A stretch of DNA of 64,000 nucleotides, taken from positions 1,063,600,744-1,063,664,743 of the forward strand of contig OY856412.1 in NCBI GenBank assembly GCA_963693085.1, given 5' to 3'. The notes under the pieces are model-generated. The model saw only the letters and a list, made by a program, of their open reading frames with translations, made no database searches and was not told the DNA's origin. The position numbers were made by a program, and so were the translations under genes. Origin of the DNA: Alisma plantago-aquatica (Eukaryota > Streptophyta > Magnoliopsida > Alismatales > Alismataceae). Below are positions 44,577 through 57,217 of this stretch, in pieces. The first letter of the stretch is position 1; the number at the start of each line of letters is the position of its first letter.

Positions 44577-46475
44577 TCCACCAGCTTCATGTACACATAT
44601 CATTCCAACGGCATGGTCCCACGCCTTACAAGGTAAGAAGAATCAGAAAATCAAAGTTTAGAACTGCAGTTATGTCATATATTAAGCCAACATAAACAAG
44701 CTGCTTACAGTAGTACCTTAATAAGAGTTTGTTGCTTGACACGAAGGATAAATACAGACGCACTTCCTGATGCAACCGTTAGGTATTTACACAGGCTAGA
44801 TAGACCAAAGAAAAGGATGTGTAATAATCAGTCATCCTAGATACTCGAAAGTTGAAATAATATTCCTGGAGACTAAGGAACAAGACTATAGACAAACAAC
44901 CATCATGATTATCATATACTTCGTTTGTAAATAGAATTAACACAAAAAAATTGTAGTGGAAAAGCTTGCAGAGAAACGTCTCTTTAGAGTCAATACGTAA
45001 AAGACAGATAATATGGAAGCTGCTCCGGAAACTTTGAAAAAAGATCATGATTATTCCAGATTCAGACTTCTCAACCTGATTTTTGTCCAACCAGTCTGAT
45101 GGACGTGAATCTTGCTTCCAATTAGGACAACCCATAACGCCAACTACAACATCTCCTTCGACAACGAGGGCCAAACCAACCTACAATGGCAGATGGCACA
45201 TTAGACCAGCAAGAAGGTAATATATAACCTCTTTGAAGTAAGTGTAAGCGTTATGCAATGAAAGTTGGAAGCAAAAACAAATCATCAAATGCATCAAGAA
45301 AGAGGCTCTGATGCAAGTTTCAAAGTAGATATCTGTCTGCATACCACATATAGAGCATCATCTCCTCTCAAGAATCCTCTAGTTCCATCAATGGGATCAA
45401 GCACCTGTCAGTAAATTATTACCGGTTGAAGGTTATCAACGTTGGTTAGCACATTTTCATGTCTTGATCTCGGATATAGACAATCAGACCGCGGATGTGC
45501 GGTACTTATCAAGAACCCAATGCTAGAGAACCTTTAGCTAAAACATCACTATTAGCTGTATATATCTTCAGTTGCGTGACTAATTGAACACTGTACATCT
45601 CCTCTCCAGCGAATTCTTCAGCATATGCATCAGCAGGGGACACTTGGCGCTAGGCAAGAAGTGCGCAGGTCTGGCGGGAACAGAAGAACAGCTGCTGGGA
45701 TTACTACGTCGCCGACCTCGCAACAGTGATTCCCGTCTGTGACACAGTCACCTCTCAATCACACATCCTGCGCAGCGATCGAAGATCGACCTGCACGAAC
45801 TCCTCGATCGCTAGGTCTGCTGTCACTATGTAATGCATTGTCCTCTCCTAGCCAATAATTGCTGTCGATGAGAAGAAAGTACGCCAGCATGCACAATTCG
45901 CGTACGCCACTGCCAGCTTCGCTGATGAAACTATCACCAGCATGGGCATCAGTTAGAGTCGGGTTGGGGCAAGAAAAACTGAAGTGAACAACACAGGAAC
46001 GAAATCCGCCACAGTCACGGGTGTATTGTCATCCTTCTCGAGAATCTGGCGGTCACCAGATAGGAGCGTCCTCTTCACCTGCGATGTGAAGAATCATATC
46101 TACGTCAAAAATAAGCTAGCAGTCGTTCATTAGCTTCGAGACATGTAACAGCCGTGATTAAAGGAAGAGAAGGCTCACATTGATACAAAGACGGCACACC
46201 CTCTCCACAGCGCCAACAGCCGCCTCGAGTTCTCGATAGTGCCTGGCCTTCTCCCGAGGAAATGGCAGAGTAGACCTGGAGAGAAAACAAATGAAATGGG
46301 TGAGAGAGAGGAGTAACTTTGTAAGCGGAAGATCCCTGTAGTATTCCAGGAAGAATAACGAATTAGAGTACGACCGAGCAGACCTGGTGGCGAGCACACA
46401 GCAGTGCAAACGAGAAGGTGACCAGCTGGCGGCGGACCGATAAGCGGGCAACGAGTGTGGCCGTAAAAGAGCCAT
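44577..46475 (-). pseudogene. PAP-specific phosphatase (SAL/HAL2-like) gene with missing exons, captured
   Basis: The inositol-monophosphatase superfamily enzyme removes the 3' phosphate from 3'-phosphoadenosine 5'-phosphate. Exons recognised on the minus strand: 46384-46475 (start MALLRPHSLPAYRS, a basic, serine-rich leader suggesting organelle import), 46179-46275 (FPREKARHYRELEAAVGAVE), 46001-46078 (LLSGDRQILEKDDNTPVTVA), 45345-45404 (metal-binding VLDPIDGTRGFLRG), about 45107-45180 (GLALVVEGDVVVGVMGCPNW), about 44717-44780 (VASGSASVFILRV) and about 44577-44630 (AWDHAVGMICVHEAGG, the second metal motif). Most introns have GT...AG ends. The expected exon(s) between ADF and VLDPIDGT, those between the CPNW and VASGSA exons, and the C-terminus are not found, so it cannot make the enzyme. 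Sequence at 45590-45960 is GC-rich but unrecognised. Confidence 0.8.
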
Positions 46476-47492
46476 GGTCCGGGGGCAGGGAACAGGCGTG
46501 ATTGTTATACCTTTGGCTTGCATCAACTATGGCAATCGAGATCATGCTCTGGTCGAGTCTTCACTTGAGCATCCTTCATCTATGTGATATGAAGCCAAAA
46601 AGAAAAAGAATTAGTTAACTACGATAGCTACACTTGGACTTACAAAATACCATGGCTCTCACCTAGCCCCCTTAGGCTGTAGGTGGGCTGCTTTAAAATG
46701 GGTCCCTAATTATCATACCTTGTATTTCTTCACATAGCCACCAATGATTCTATACATGGCTGCTTTCGAAAGAATAAAGGAAATACACATAGCACACACA
46801 AACACACTAATTCATCATTTTGTCCCTTCGGAAGAACAAAGGAAATACACATAGCATACACAAACACATTAATTCATCATTTTGTCCTGATCAAGAACGT
46901 AATGCATGTTTTTGATGATGTGCATCATCCAAAGGGGGTATGGATTTCACATGCTAGAAAAATACATATCCAAAATTTGGAAGCATAACTACAAAACAAA
47001 TATAATTATAATAGAGAGATGATGTGTCTGAAAACTATACATATGTTAGCTATAATATTAACAAATAATGCATGATTGTCCAAGTAACATATACTACTGT
47101 TTGGTCATATATGAAAATTTCTAACTATCAAGTCATCCAAATATTTCCACTAATTGTTAAATTTGGCTTAAAGGATGCCAAACTGATCATTAACTTTCTA
47201 TGAATTAAGTTGGATCTTCATTTTGTGATGGAGCCGAAGCATGCAACATGCGTGTAGATCGTCCCTACAAGTTAAAAATAGATATATATATTATCTTTAT
47301 GTAATATTTACTCATGAATATAATTTTTTTATATGAAGACATAGAAACACTTCATTTACCGTTTTGTGGAGCATTTTCTGACACAATGCCTCCCTCCTAT
47401 CCATCATATGCCTCTTTCCAAGCTTTCTCTCCTAGTGACATGTAAACAAAATTGAGTTTGTATGGAAAAATAAATATCATTCAGCGTAAAAA
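46476..47492. other. Spacer between the phosphatase fragment and the transposon genes
   Basis: About 1 kb without a gene. It contains the tandem duplication at 46765-46888. I see no other structure here. Confidence 0.6.
46765..46888 (+). repeat. Tandem duplication of a 62-bp unit
   Basis: Units 46765-46826 and 46827-46888 both contain AAAGGAAATACACATAGCA and ATTCATCATTTTGTCC, with a handful of differences. Confidence 0.85.
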
Positions 47493-50400
47493 TTATACCA
47501 ATGTCACTATTTTAGCTTTAGCGTCAACAAGTTCTTCATTCTTGTCTTGTAGTTGTTGTTGAAGATCTGTCACAGCTGAATGTAGAGCTTGTTTGGCTTT
47601 TCTATTTTGCAAATTTCTACAAGACACTCCAGCACTGTATCCTCTTTCATACCCTCCACGATGTGGGCCATAAGCGCCATCCATAGCAGATCCAAATTCC
47701 AATGGGTCTTGTGTTTCTTCAACCCCTTTTTCCAAGCAAGCTTGAGCAACTTGCCTCTAATATACATAAAAAAGAGGAAAATATAGCAAGTAATTGAGAA
47801 AGATATTTAGTAGAAAATATTATTTGTATCACTTACAAGTAAAGTCTTTGTCCTCTCGTTTGGAGGGTTATTATTTCGATCTAAATGAGCTCCAACATAT
47901 GCTCTGTATTCTGTAAACTTTTCTCCTTCTTCTTCCTTCTAAAAATTTTATGGGTTGCATGGCAATCAAAATACATATATCTAAAGCTAAAAAGTAACAC
48001 CAAAATAGAATATTAACAAGGCTTACCGCTTTGTGTCGGAGGGTTGCTATTGAAATAGATCCACCGGTATATGTGGGTCCTACAACACTTCGGCTATCCT
48101 TGTTTCTTGACGCCAAAAGCTGAAATCGTTGAAATAGTAACGAAATTCTAATATAACAATCAATTTTAAATGTTTTATAGTGCAACAACACCTTATTTTC
48201 ATCTTTGTCCCAATATTTCAACAATTCTACCCATTGAGCATCAGAAATCCTCTTGTCCGCACATGTCAGCAGTTGTTCATCAATTGGTTTGTCGGCACCA
48301 TAATATTTCTTCTTCAAATTGTGCCTCCATGTCCTAATATCTCGTTGAATTCTTGCCTTACACCAAGAAAAAATACCATCCAGAGGAGCTTTGCTATGCC
48401 CATCCCTCATTACAAAGTCAAAATCATACTACACGAACAATTGAATAACCGTTTACTAGTGACATCAACTCAACACAGAATCATAAATTAATATTGATAA
48501 TTATACATGTAGCATACCTTTAGAGAAGCCAACACATTTGCAAAACTTTTCTCATGCCTTTGTCCCCAATTTTCAGCAATAGGAAAGTATTTTACTTGCC
48601 GAGCATATATGCCTAGCCATTCTGCTAACTTTGAAGATTCATCTCCAACAGGAACTCCCAAATCGCTACAAACCTCGCATTTCCATTTTTTACCTTTTGG
48701 CGGGGGCAACAACTTTATATGTCGTGCATCCCCTTGTTTTTTTCTTAAAAGTGGCTTAGTCATTAAAAAGTTTCAATTACAAATCAGAAATATACTAATA
48801 TACATTCAAGTTAAATGCACTACCTTCTTCACATCTGGGTTCCTGTTGATCCAATTCATCAATTCTAACTTGTTCTTCAGCATGCAAATCATCTTCAAGA
48901 TTGTCACCATCTTATATTATTATGTACAATTTGAAATTTATACAAGTGTGTGAGATGAAAGATGTGATATTTCATCCTAAAATGACAAGGCAATTGCCTA
49001 GTACGCAAAGGAACTAGGCACCCAAGAATCAACCCCTCTCCATGGAAGACTAGTAGATCAAGGTGTGTCCCTTGATAACAATGTCTTAAGAATGTTACCT
49101 GTGAGCCTAATCACTGAAGTTCCATGGATTTCTGAAGTACCATTGACAATCGAGTCATCTTCAACATCTTAAACAAAGAATTCCAATTTTTAGTATGTGA
49201 TAGAATGAGAATAATACAGAATGTGGTTACATACAGTTCGAGAGATAACTCACCTAGATCTTCATGGCGGTGAGATTCATCTGTCTCATCATCGCTAATA
49301 TTGAAACCTAAGGCAGATGCACTTATTTCTCCATATGCTTCAATATCTTCCGGAGTAATTGATACCCTCTTGTTGCGTTGCATATTTCCTATTTAACCAA
49401 AAGGTGATAATCATTTGTTAAAGACTTAACAAAAATCTGTGAAAAATTCTGCCATCAAGTAAAAAAAATAAAAATTATGATACTATACAGAACCTACATG
49501 GTTCAAATACCAATAGAGTAAGTTGATATATGTGTGTGTCAATGAGGCTGGGTGGTTGGGTGCATTTACAATTAACATACCCAAAATATCACTCCTTGAA
49601 GAATCTGAGTTGCATTGAACAAACTTTGCCTTTTGTTTTATGTGTGTATTTGTGTTTACAATGTTTGAGGCAGATTTTCCATGTATAGAGTTACCTAACA
49701 CATTCACAAAGTACATTAGGAGAAAAGAAACACTTACTAAAGCACATCAAATGTAAGGAGTAGGACAATATATTTATTATCATACATCATAAAACATCCT
49801 TATGGATATGCCATTACCTTCCGCATCAAAATCACATTGAAGAGAATTTGTCTTATGATTTAGATGCACCTTTTTCTTGGTAGTATTTGGTGCAGATTTT
49901 TCATGCACAAATTTTCCTAAACAACCAAAAATTTATATGAATTGAAAATAGAATTAGTGAGTGTGTTTTTCTAACTAAAATACCTGAGATTTCAGTCCTT
50001 GGAGTTGGATCAGGATGTGATGCATCAAAATTAGATTGAATAGATTTTTTCTTCCCATTTAGAGGATTGTTTGTCTTGGAACTATTAATGGAAGATTTCC
50101 CAAGCACAGACTTACCTAGAGACATGAAATGATACACATTATAAGAAGGAAATATTTCTATAAAACAAAATGAGGGTAGGTGTATTTTTATTAAAAAAAA
50201 TACCTAAAACTTTAGTTCTTGTCAATGCACCATAGCCAGAGGCATCAGAAACAGACTTCAAATTTTGGTTTTGATGCATCTTTGTCTTTACAATATTTGA
50301 GTCAAATTTTGTCTTCGCATTTAGACAAATGTCTGTCTTGGCACTATTTAAGACAAATTTCCTATGCACAGACTTACCTAAACGAATCAAATCATGCACA

Positions 50401-51444
50401 TAAATAGAAGGAAATTAATTCTACAAATCAAAAATTAGAATGGGAGGGTGGTAGGTAGTTATAATTAATATACCTAACAGTTCAGTACTTTGAGATGTAC
50501 CATGAACTAATGCATCAACTTCACCTTGAATAGACTTCATTTTGTGATTAAGGTGCATCTTTGTCTTGGGATTAGTTGAGGCTGATTTTTCATACACAGA
50601 CTTACCTAAAAATGTTCAACAATACACGATAATAGAAGAAAATGAGTTATTGAAAACACACAATAGATTAAAATAAACCAGTGCACTATTAAATACCACA
50701 ATCGTGAACTTTTTTTAATGCATTGGAAATTTGCAGTTCATCATCCACAGCGTTAGAGCTTGCTGCCCTCTTTGTTCCTAACATTTCAGTACTTTGAGAT
50801 GTACCATGAACTGATGCATCAACTTCACCTTGAATAGACTTCATTTTGTGATTAAGGTGCATCTTTGTCTTGGGATTAGTTGAGGCTGATTTTTCATACA
50901 CAGACTTACCTAAACATGTTCAACAATACACGATAATAGAAGAAAATGAGTTTATTGAAAACACACAATAGATTAAAATAAACTAGTGCACTATTAAATA
51001 CCACAATCGTGAACTTTTTTTTAATGCATTGGCAATTGGCAGTTCATCATCCACAGTGTTAGAGCTTGCTGCCCTCTTTGTTCCTAACATTTCAGTACTT
51101 TGAGATGTACCATGAACTGATGCATCAACTTCACCTTGAATAGACTTCATTTTGTGATTAAGGTGCATCTTTGTCTTGGGATTAGTTGAGGCTGATTTTT
51201 CATACACAGACTTACCTAAACATGTTCAACAATACACGATAATAGAAGAAAATGAGTTATTGAAAACACACAATAGATTAAAATAAACCATTGCACTATT
51301 AAATACCACAATCGTGAACTTTTTTTAATGCATTGGCAATTGGCAGTTCATCATCCACAGTGTTAGAGCTTGCTACCCTCTTTGTTCCTAACAATTAATA
51401 AAAAAATTACATGTAGTGATAGATAATAGAAGTACATATATTTG

Positions 51445-51505
<61 letters not shown>

Positions 51506-52126
51506 TAATTTACTTGACTTTAACTCGATCAATCGCTCCTCAAAAGGAGCATTATTGAAGGGTGCAGATGCAGCTGCCTTTTTGGCTTTCAGATTTCCAT
51601 TCGTGGTTTGGAGCAATGATGAAAGATTCTCTGTTGCATATAGTAACAACAGTGAGAGCATGGGAAAGGATAACCCGTTAACATTATTATTTTTGTACAC
51701 ATGGTATGGAAAATTCAGTAAAAACAACTGGTTAGAAAAAAAGAGGGGCAATTCGAAGAAACTCAATCAAAATCAGATTTGTAGTCATAGGTTTAATTTC
51801 TATAGAAAAATGTAATGTTAATTGATGTAAACAATTACGTCATCGTTGTTATTTAATTGGTACATTTCAAATTTGATTTATACCTATGTTTGATTCGACA
51901 CACATCTCGGATTGCACTTTCCTTTTGCTTCCACTGGCCATCCCAAGATCCAAAGCTAATAACAATACTGACATAGGTTAAATAATGTATGGAAAAGAAA
52001 GAAAAGTGAACAAGAAAATCATATAAGATAAACAAAAAAACCTTGTTTCCGTGTTGCAACTTCATCATCATTATTTCCCCCTTCTATGATTTTATTAACA
52101 GACTTATACATCGCCTTAGGAGGCAT
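47493..52126 (-). CDS. Transposase_24-type (Ptta/En-Spm, TNP1/TNPA-like) accessory protein, many exons with repeated units
   Basis: Proteins of this kind in CACTA elements bind subterminal repeats and help the TNP2 transposase. The likely start is ATG at 52124-52126 (MPPKAMYKSVNKIIEGGNND). Exons follow at about 52041-52126, 51882-51957 (SWDGQWKQKESAIRDVC) and 51512-51627. A long run of related exons covers 49480-51390, then 49250-49383 and about 49100-49170. The conserved domain covers 48488-48763 (KWKCEVCSDLGVPVGDESSK), 48180-48410 (RTWRHNLKKKYYG, SDAQWVELLKYW) and about 48030-48120 (SRNKDSRSVVGPTYTGGS). After a linker exon near 47860-47940, a coiled coil (LHSAVTDLQQQLQDKNEELV) ends at the stop, 47493. 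The family match is moderate and exon limits are by eye. One repeated exon has a one-base frameshift in an A run (about 51016). It starts 113 bases after the TNP2 stop on the same strand. Confidence 0.65.
49480..51390 (-). repeat. Exon array within the Transposase_24-type gene
   Basis: At least seven related exons lie in a row, each built on a GKSVxEKSAxxxxKTKMHLNxK pattern followed by a segment with a conserved D and A. They lie near 49580-49700, 49800-49915, 49985-50115, 50200-50380, 50470-50610, 50690-50912 and 50995-51218, plus a partial one at 51300-51390. The last ones form a nearly perfect tandem repeat with splice-site positions at 50605, 50905 and 51211, a period of 304-306 bases. 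Older copies are spaced 150-290 bases apart and more diverged. Each begins at an AG and ends at a GT in reading direction, so copies add whole exons. Confidence 0.85.
51447..51501. repeat. (AT)n microsatellite
   Basis: About 55 bases of uninterrupted AT dinucleotides, in an intron of the Transposase_24-type gene. Confidence 0.95.
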
Positions 52127-52238
52127 GTCCCTACAAAGACTATATAATGCAATCATCATATAAATATATGAGCTACAAATTCAACAATCCTAAAAAAGGT
52201 AATAAAAATTTATCATGCAATTCTTCAATTAATATTAC

Positions 52239-55200
52239 CTATAATCTCTTCCTCTTTTTAGGCTGTAGAATTTCTTTGACTACATTTTCAGACACTTTTA
52301 CTTTTCTAGGTATATCACACCTAGTCCATGTTACATCATGGACATCATCCAAACCACAATGAAGTAATGGCTCGTGACCTCTAGCCAAATGTTCATTTCT
52401 TTGTTCAATTGTGTGCTCATGTTCGTGGTAAACATTTCTAGGTTTCCAGTGACATATAGCACTCCAATTTCCATCTATAGGATCGACCGAGTAAAACACT
52501 TGTTCATCTTGTTCTGGGTAAATAAAGGGCTCATCTTTAAAACTTCGCTTACTTGTGTCAACATATGCAATGTTAAAGTCATCAACTGAAAACCCTTCCT
52601 CATCAATACTATACCATGAGCAATTGAAAAGATAATAAGGATTCATCTTATGGTAGTGAATCTCAAATATGTCATCTAAAAACCCATAGTATACTTCACC
52701 ATTAGGACCATATGTGGCAATGCCACTATTTTGTGTGGAACGTTTAATGTCTACAACCTGACAATCAAACTTGTAACCATTCACAAAATAACTTTTGTAT
52801 GAATAAACACCTATTTTAGGTGGTCGAGATAGATATTGAATAGGTTTAGGAAGTTCATCAAAATTTTTTGAAGAATCAACCTGAAAGAAGAAGATGATAG
52901 ACAATATTATGAATAATGAAAGCAACAATATTAAGTTGAATAGATGTAATGAATTTTCTTACGTGATCTTCAAACCAGCTTACAAATGTTTCGTGGTGAT
53001 GCAACTGTAATGTGAAATCATCCCAATCAGGGTGTTGCCATCTCAAATAATCAATATGTGTCCTGTTTATATATGTGAAATCAGATTTGGTTTCTTAAAA
53101 GTAACATTTAACTAAAATTTAGTTAACCAAATACTTACTTAACATATGGTTGAACTTCCTCGGTATTAAGCAAGATGAATCGTTGAGCTTGATGCAATTC
53201 CTCCTGTGTAATGGTCAGAAGAGAAGCTGCGCCGAGTGGACCATCTTGGTACCTCATAGGTTTGTGTAGCTTAGTTTCCACATCATGCAGGTACCTATCA
53301 CAGAATATGCTTGCTTCCTCGACCAAGTAGCCCTCGGCAATTGAACCTTCTAGTCTACTCTTATTCCGAATGTAATTTTTTAACGTGTAGAGATATCTTT
53401 CAATTGGATACATCCATCTAAATTGAACTGGTCCAGCAAGTTTTGCCTCGGTTGCAAGATGTATAGCTAAATGGACCATAACATCAAAAAATGCAGGAGG
53501 AAAAATCCTTTCCAATGTGCACATTATCATAGGAATTTTTTTTTTCTAACTCCTTCATTTTCTCAATAGCTATGACCTTTGCACACAACTCCTTGAAGTA
53601 AACACAAAATTCAGTTATTACTTTCCTTACAGGCTTTGACAATGCTTTAACTATAGCTATAGGCAGGAGATGATGTAGCATTATATGGTGATCATGACTC
53701 TTCATACCTACTAACTTCTTTTCTCTAAGTTGAACCATATTAGAGAAATTTGAGGAAAATCCTTCCGGAAGTTTAATGACCTTCAAAACAGACAATAGGT
53801 TATCCTTTTCTTCATCGGACAAGCTATAAATTGCATGAGGAAGTTCTCTGGTATTTTGAGATTTTGAAATTCTAGGCCACAATGATTTTCGTATCTTGAA
53901 GTGTTGCATATCTAATCTAGCTTTAAGATTGTCCTTGCTACTACCATCTTTGTGTAGTATCCAACCCAAAATATTTTCACTTATGTTTTTTTCAATATGC
54001 ATCACATCCAGATTGTGTCGCACCAACAATGAGCTCCAGTAAGGAAGCTAAAAAAAACACTTCGCTTTTTCCAACCTTCAGGTAATCCAAGTCGGCCTCG
54101 AGAGTCATTATTTGGAAACTTTCCAAATACAATGTTATCATAATCTTTCCATAAATGTTGAATTTGTTCCCCATCTATAGGGTGAGGAGGCGGTTCATTT
54201 TCCTCCTCACCATTGAAGCTTCTTTTGTCAACACGCCATGGGTGATTCGTAGGCAAAAAATGACGATGCCTTAGATACACACACTTTCGAGAATATGGGA
54301 GGTAAATGGACCCATGATCAACATGACAATAAGGGCACGCCTTGTATCCTTTAGTGCTCCAACCAGACAACATGCTATATGCTGGAAAATCACTAATGGT
54401 CCACAAAAGCATTGCCCTCATACAAAATGCCTCTCCTATATTCGCATCAAAGGTGTTAACGCCATCCCACAACATCTTCAATTCATCAATTAATGGTTGG
54501 AGATACACATCTATATCGTTTCCAGGTGATTTAGGGCCATCAATAAGAAGTGACAACATTAAGAATGACTGATGCATAGCAAGCCATGGGGGAAGATTGT
54601 AGCACATTAAGATTACAGGCCATATGCTTCTGCTACTTCCCATTGCAATATTGAAAGGACTAAATCCATCAGTTGTTAAGCCAAGTCGGACATTGCGTGG
54701 ATCATTGCTAAATGATGGATGTTTATTGTCAAAATCCTTCCAAGCCTCAGAATCTCTGGGATGCGCCATTTCACCATCCTTACCAGTCGGGCTAGTGGAG
54801 TGCCAAGTCATCAAAGGAGCAGTCTTTCTAGAATTATACAATCTTTTAAGCCTAGGGGTTAAGGGAAAGTACCGAAGCACTTTTTGTGGCGTCCTTTTCT
54901 TGACCTTTATCCTTCTTCCCTTATAAGTATCATTCCACCTGGATGTATCACACGTTGGGAACCTATCCAAGTCCACGTATTCACCTCTAAATAATACACA
55001 ATCATTGGGACATGCGTGGATAACCTGATAATCCAATCCCAATGAGGACATGAGCTTTCTACATTCATACCATTTTATTGGTAGCTTATGTCCCTTAGGA
55101 AATACTTGATTAATAAGTTCCAAATAATCTGATATTGCCTTATTGCTAATTTTATTCAAGCACTTGTGTCTAAATAGGTGAACGATAAATGATAGTTTAG

Positions 55201-55636
55201 AAAATTTATCACAGCCAGGATATAGTGGTTCACAAGCATCTTTCAATAGTTCATCAAATTTATTATCATCATGTAGAGTATGTTCATTATCATTCCCAAC
55301 ATCTTCTTCGGTCATTTCTACATGATCATAGCAAGTATCATTAATCAAGCCTTCTATATCATCAAAAGGTTTATCAACATGTTGGTTGGAAAAATTATGT
55401 TGGTTGTCATCGTGATACACCCAATTCGTGTAGGTTGAGAGAAATCCATACTTGATCACATGCCATTGAATTGTTTTTCTATCATAAAAAAAATTGTTCT
55501 CACACTTCACACATGGGCAATTCACCTCGACATGATTCCTAAATGCTAAATCAAGAAAGGAATTAAATCCTAACATGAAAGCACTTTTACAACGGTCATG
55601 TTTAGATTTTCCTCTACTAATCCAAGTTTTCTCCAT
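52239..55636 (-). CDS. TNP2-type CACTA transposase, with two homopolymer frameshifts
   Basis: TNP2 proteins are the RNase H-fold transposases of En/Spm elements. The start is MEKTWISRGKSKHDRC at 55636, the usual opening of the transposase-associated domain, which continues with CPCVKCENN at residues about 39-47. The TNP2 core follows (about 54000-55000), with DGFSPFNIAMGSSRSIWPV, ACPYCHVDH and RHNLDVMHIEKN. The DUF4218-type part (about 53135-53530) has FPPAFFDVMVHLAIH and FRWMYPIERYLYTLKNYIRN. After introns at about 53066-53136 and 52880-52963 comes a DUF4216-type domain (GPNGEVYYGFLDDIFEIHY) and the C-terminus PKKRKRL, which resembles a nuclear localisation signal. The frame shifts twice, at an A8 run (54050-54057) and a T10 run (53536-53545). 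Otherwise the gene appears full length, about 1000 codons. These shifts could be sequence errors or true decay. Confidence 0.88.
53536..53545 (-). other. Homopolymer frameshift in TNP2 (T10 on the plus strand)
   Basis: On the two sides of this run the TNP2 protein continues in different frames (KKNSYDN... on one, MIMCTLERIFPPAFF on the other). One base more or less in the run accounts for it. Confidence 0.8.
54050..54057 (-). other. Homopolymer frameshift in TNP2 (A8 on the plus strand)
   Basis: The upstream frame reads GWKKRSVFFSF and then loses similarity, while RHNLDVMHIEKN appears in another frame directly after the run. Confidence 0.8.
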
Positions 55637-57217
55637 GTCTCCTGATAAAAAAATGTATTTTAAGTATAGTAGCAAGTCTACCATATCTGATATAAAAGAA
55701 GAAATTCAGACATGAGAGAGAGTACAAGTTGAGACTTTTAAAGTTTAGAGGAATCTACCCTTGCCAAAGTACCGTTTCAATTCACACTTGAAATCAGATA
55801 ACCAAAATACAGAAGGATCATATTTGGCATAACTGTAAGCATATTAAGACTTCAATTATGTGATTATTTTTCTTAACACTCAGACTTAGTATATGTTTAC
55901 AAATACATTAAACATTTTTCAAATGTTAATACATAAAATATTTAATTTTGTTTAAGATGGTCATACGATTGTTGTACTACAATCAATGGGAAAGATGTGG
56001 AAAGGCTGGATGATGAGACTCACAATAAAATGTCAACCACAACTTCACAAAATATGGAAGGATCCATGTCATATACACCACTACCTTGAAGCAAATGTAA
56101 CATTTTGCTAAGAAAAATCCTACTTATAATGCAGTAAGTTTTTTTTCAGGAGGCTTTGTCACTTTATATGATTATTTTAAAGAAAAAATAATAAATTTGT
56201 TGTATTTAATACGCCCTTAGAATTTTGGCATGATATAGAGTTTTTTTAACCCAAATTGGATCATGCTATATACCCTTAGTTTGATGACGAGACCTTAAGA
56301 GGTCACCATGGAGAATATATTGAGGATAACCAATCCCAGCATCCAGTATAATAGTCATGTTGAAGTGTGATTAAGTTGTAAGCACTTACATAAAGATAAT
56401 AACTGAACAAGTATTAATTTTTTATTTTTAATATTAAATCATTATATGTGAATGAAAAGCGATGGGTAAAACTGTGAATTACTTACTGAAGTTAGCACAA
56501 AAATGAAACTAGCAAACTATTACATGTTAGTATCATGATCCGAAATTAATTTACACTATATCATATGCCATCTTCTTTTATCTGTAAGTTTCAAAAAATG
56601 TTTTGCTATCACCTCCCTAGTGACTTGGGACGTTGTAGCAACCATACGTCAAAGGAGAATCAACGACTGCATTTAATGGATCAAAGACTAATAATAATTT
56701 CTACCAGTTTCGGATGGCTCTCACTTCCATGATTTCTGCTTGGATTTGTTCTGGACATACCACAGTACACTAATTTTAGCAACTTGATATTTTCGTTTCA
56801 TTTTTCTGATATCATCATGGCATTTCTTCATCATTACAGATTGCACCAAAAAACATGGCCGGGGGGGGGGGGGGAGGTACCCGAATATATCAGAGGAGGC
56901 ATCACACACGACACTAACACCATCTTTTGATGCCAAGGCAAGGCAGAGGACTGACCCAGATCCAGATTTGGGGAATCAAGGACGGAATGATGGGTGAAGC
57001 TGTTCTGGGCATCCTACCAAACAGGCCCTTATAGGAAAATAAATTTATGGATACAGTGCGGCATAGTAAGTATTAGTCTACCTAATATTAATAAGACACA
57101 ATCCTAACAGTCTACATATATAATCGAGCTTGTAGAAAATATATGGTGTATATAGTGACAACGTCACACTCGATTGAGATACGATGGAAATAATAAAAGA
57201 CACAATAATACTTGACA
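55637..57217. other. Spacer upstream of TNP2
   Basis: About 1.6 kb, AT-rich. A G14 run lies at 56861-56874. A 71-codon minus-strand frame at 56721-56936 that includes PPPPRP owes part of its openness to that run and has no recognised domain. Near 57005-57035 lies ACCAAACAGGCCCTTA, a phrase common at plant MITE ends, without a partner that I could find. I see no gene. Confidence 0.5.
56861..56874 (+). repeat. G14 homopolymer
   Basis: Fourteen consecutive G after ATGGCC. Unusual in this AT-rich surrounding; its exact length may be unreliable. Confidence 0.9.

Noticed and set aside
44577..46475. Functional PAP-phosphatase gene
   Set aside because: Several exons have good splice sites and the metal-binding motifs, but the exons between ADF and DPIDGT, those after CPNW, and the C-terminus cannot be found.
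57005..57035. MITE end (ACCAAACAGGCCC phrase)
   Set aside because: Resembles PIF/Harbinger-type ends, but I found no inverted partner nor target duplication nearby.
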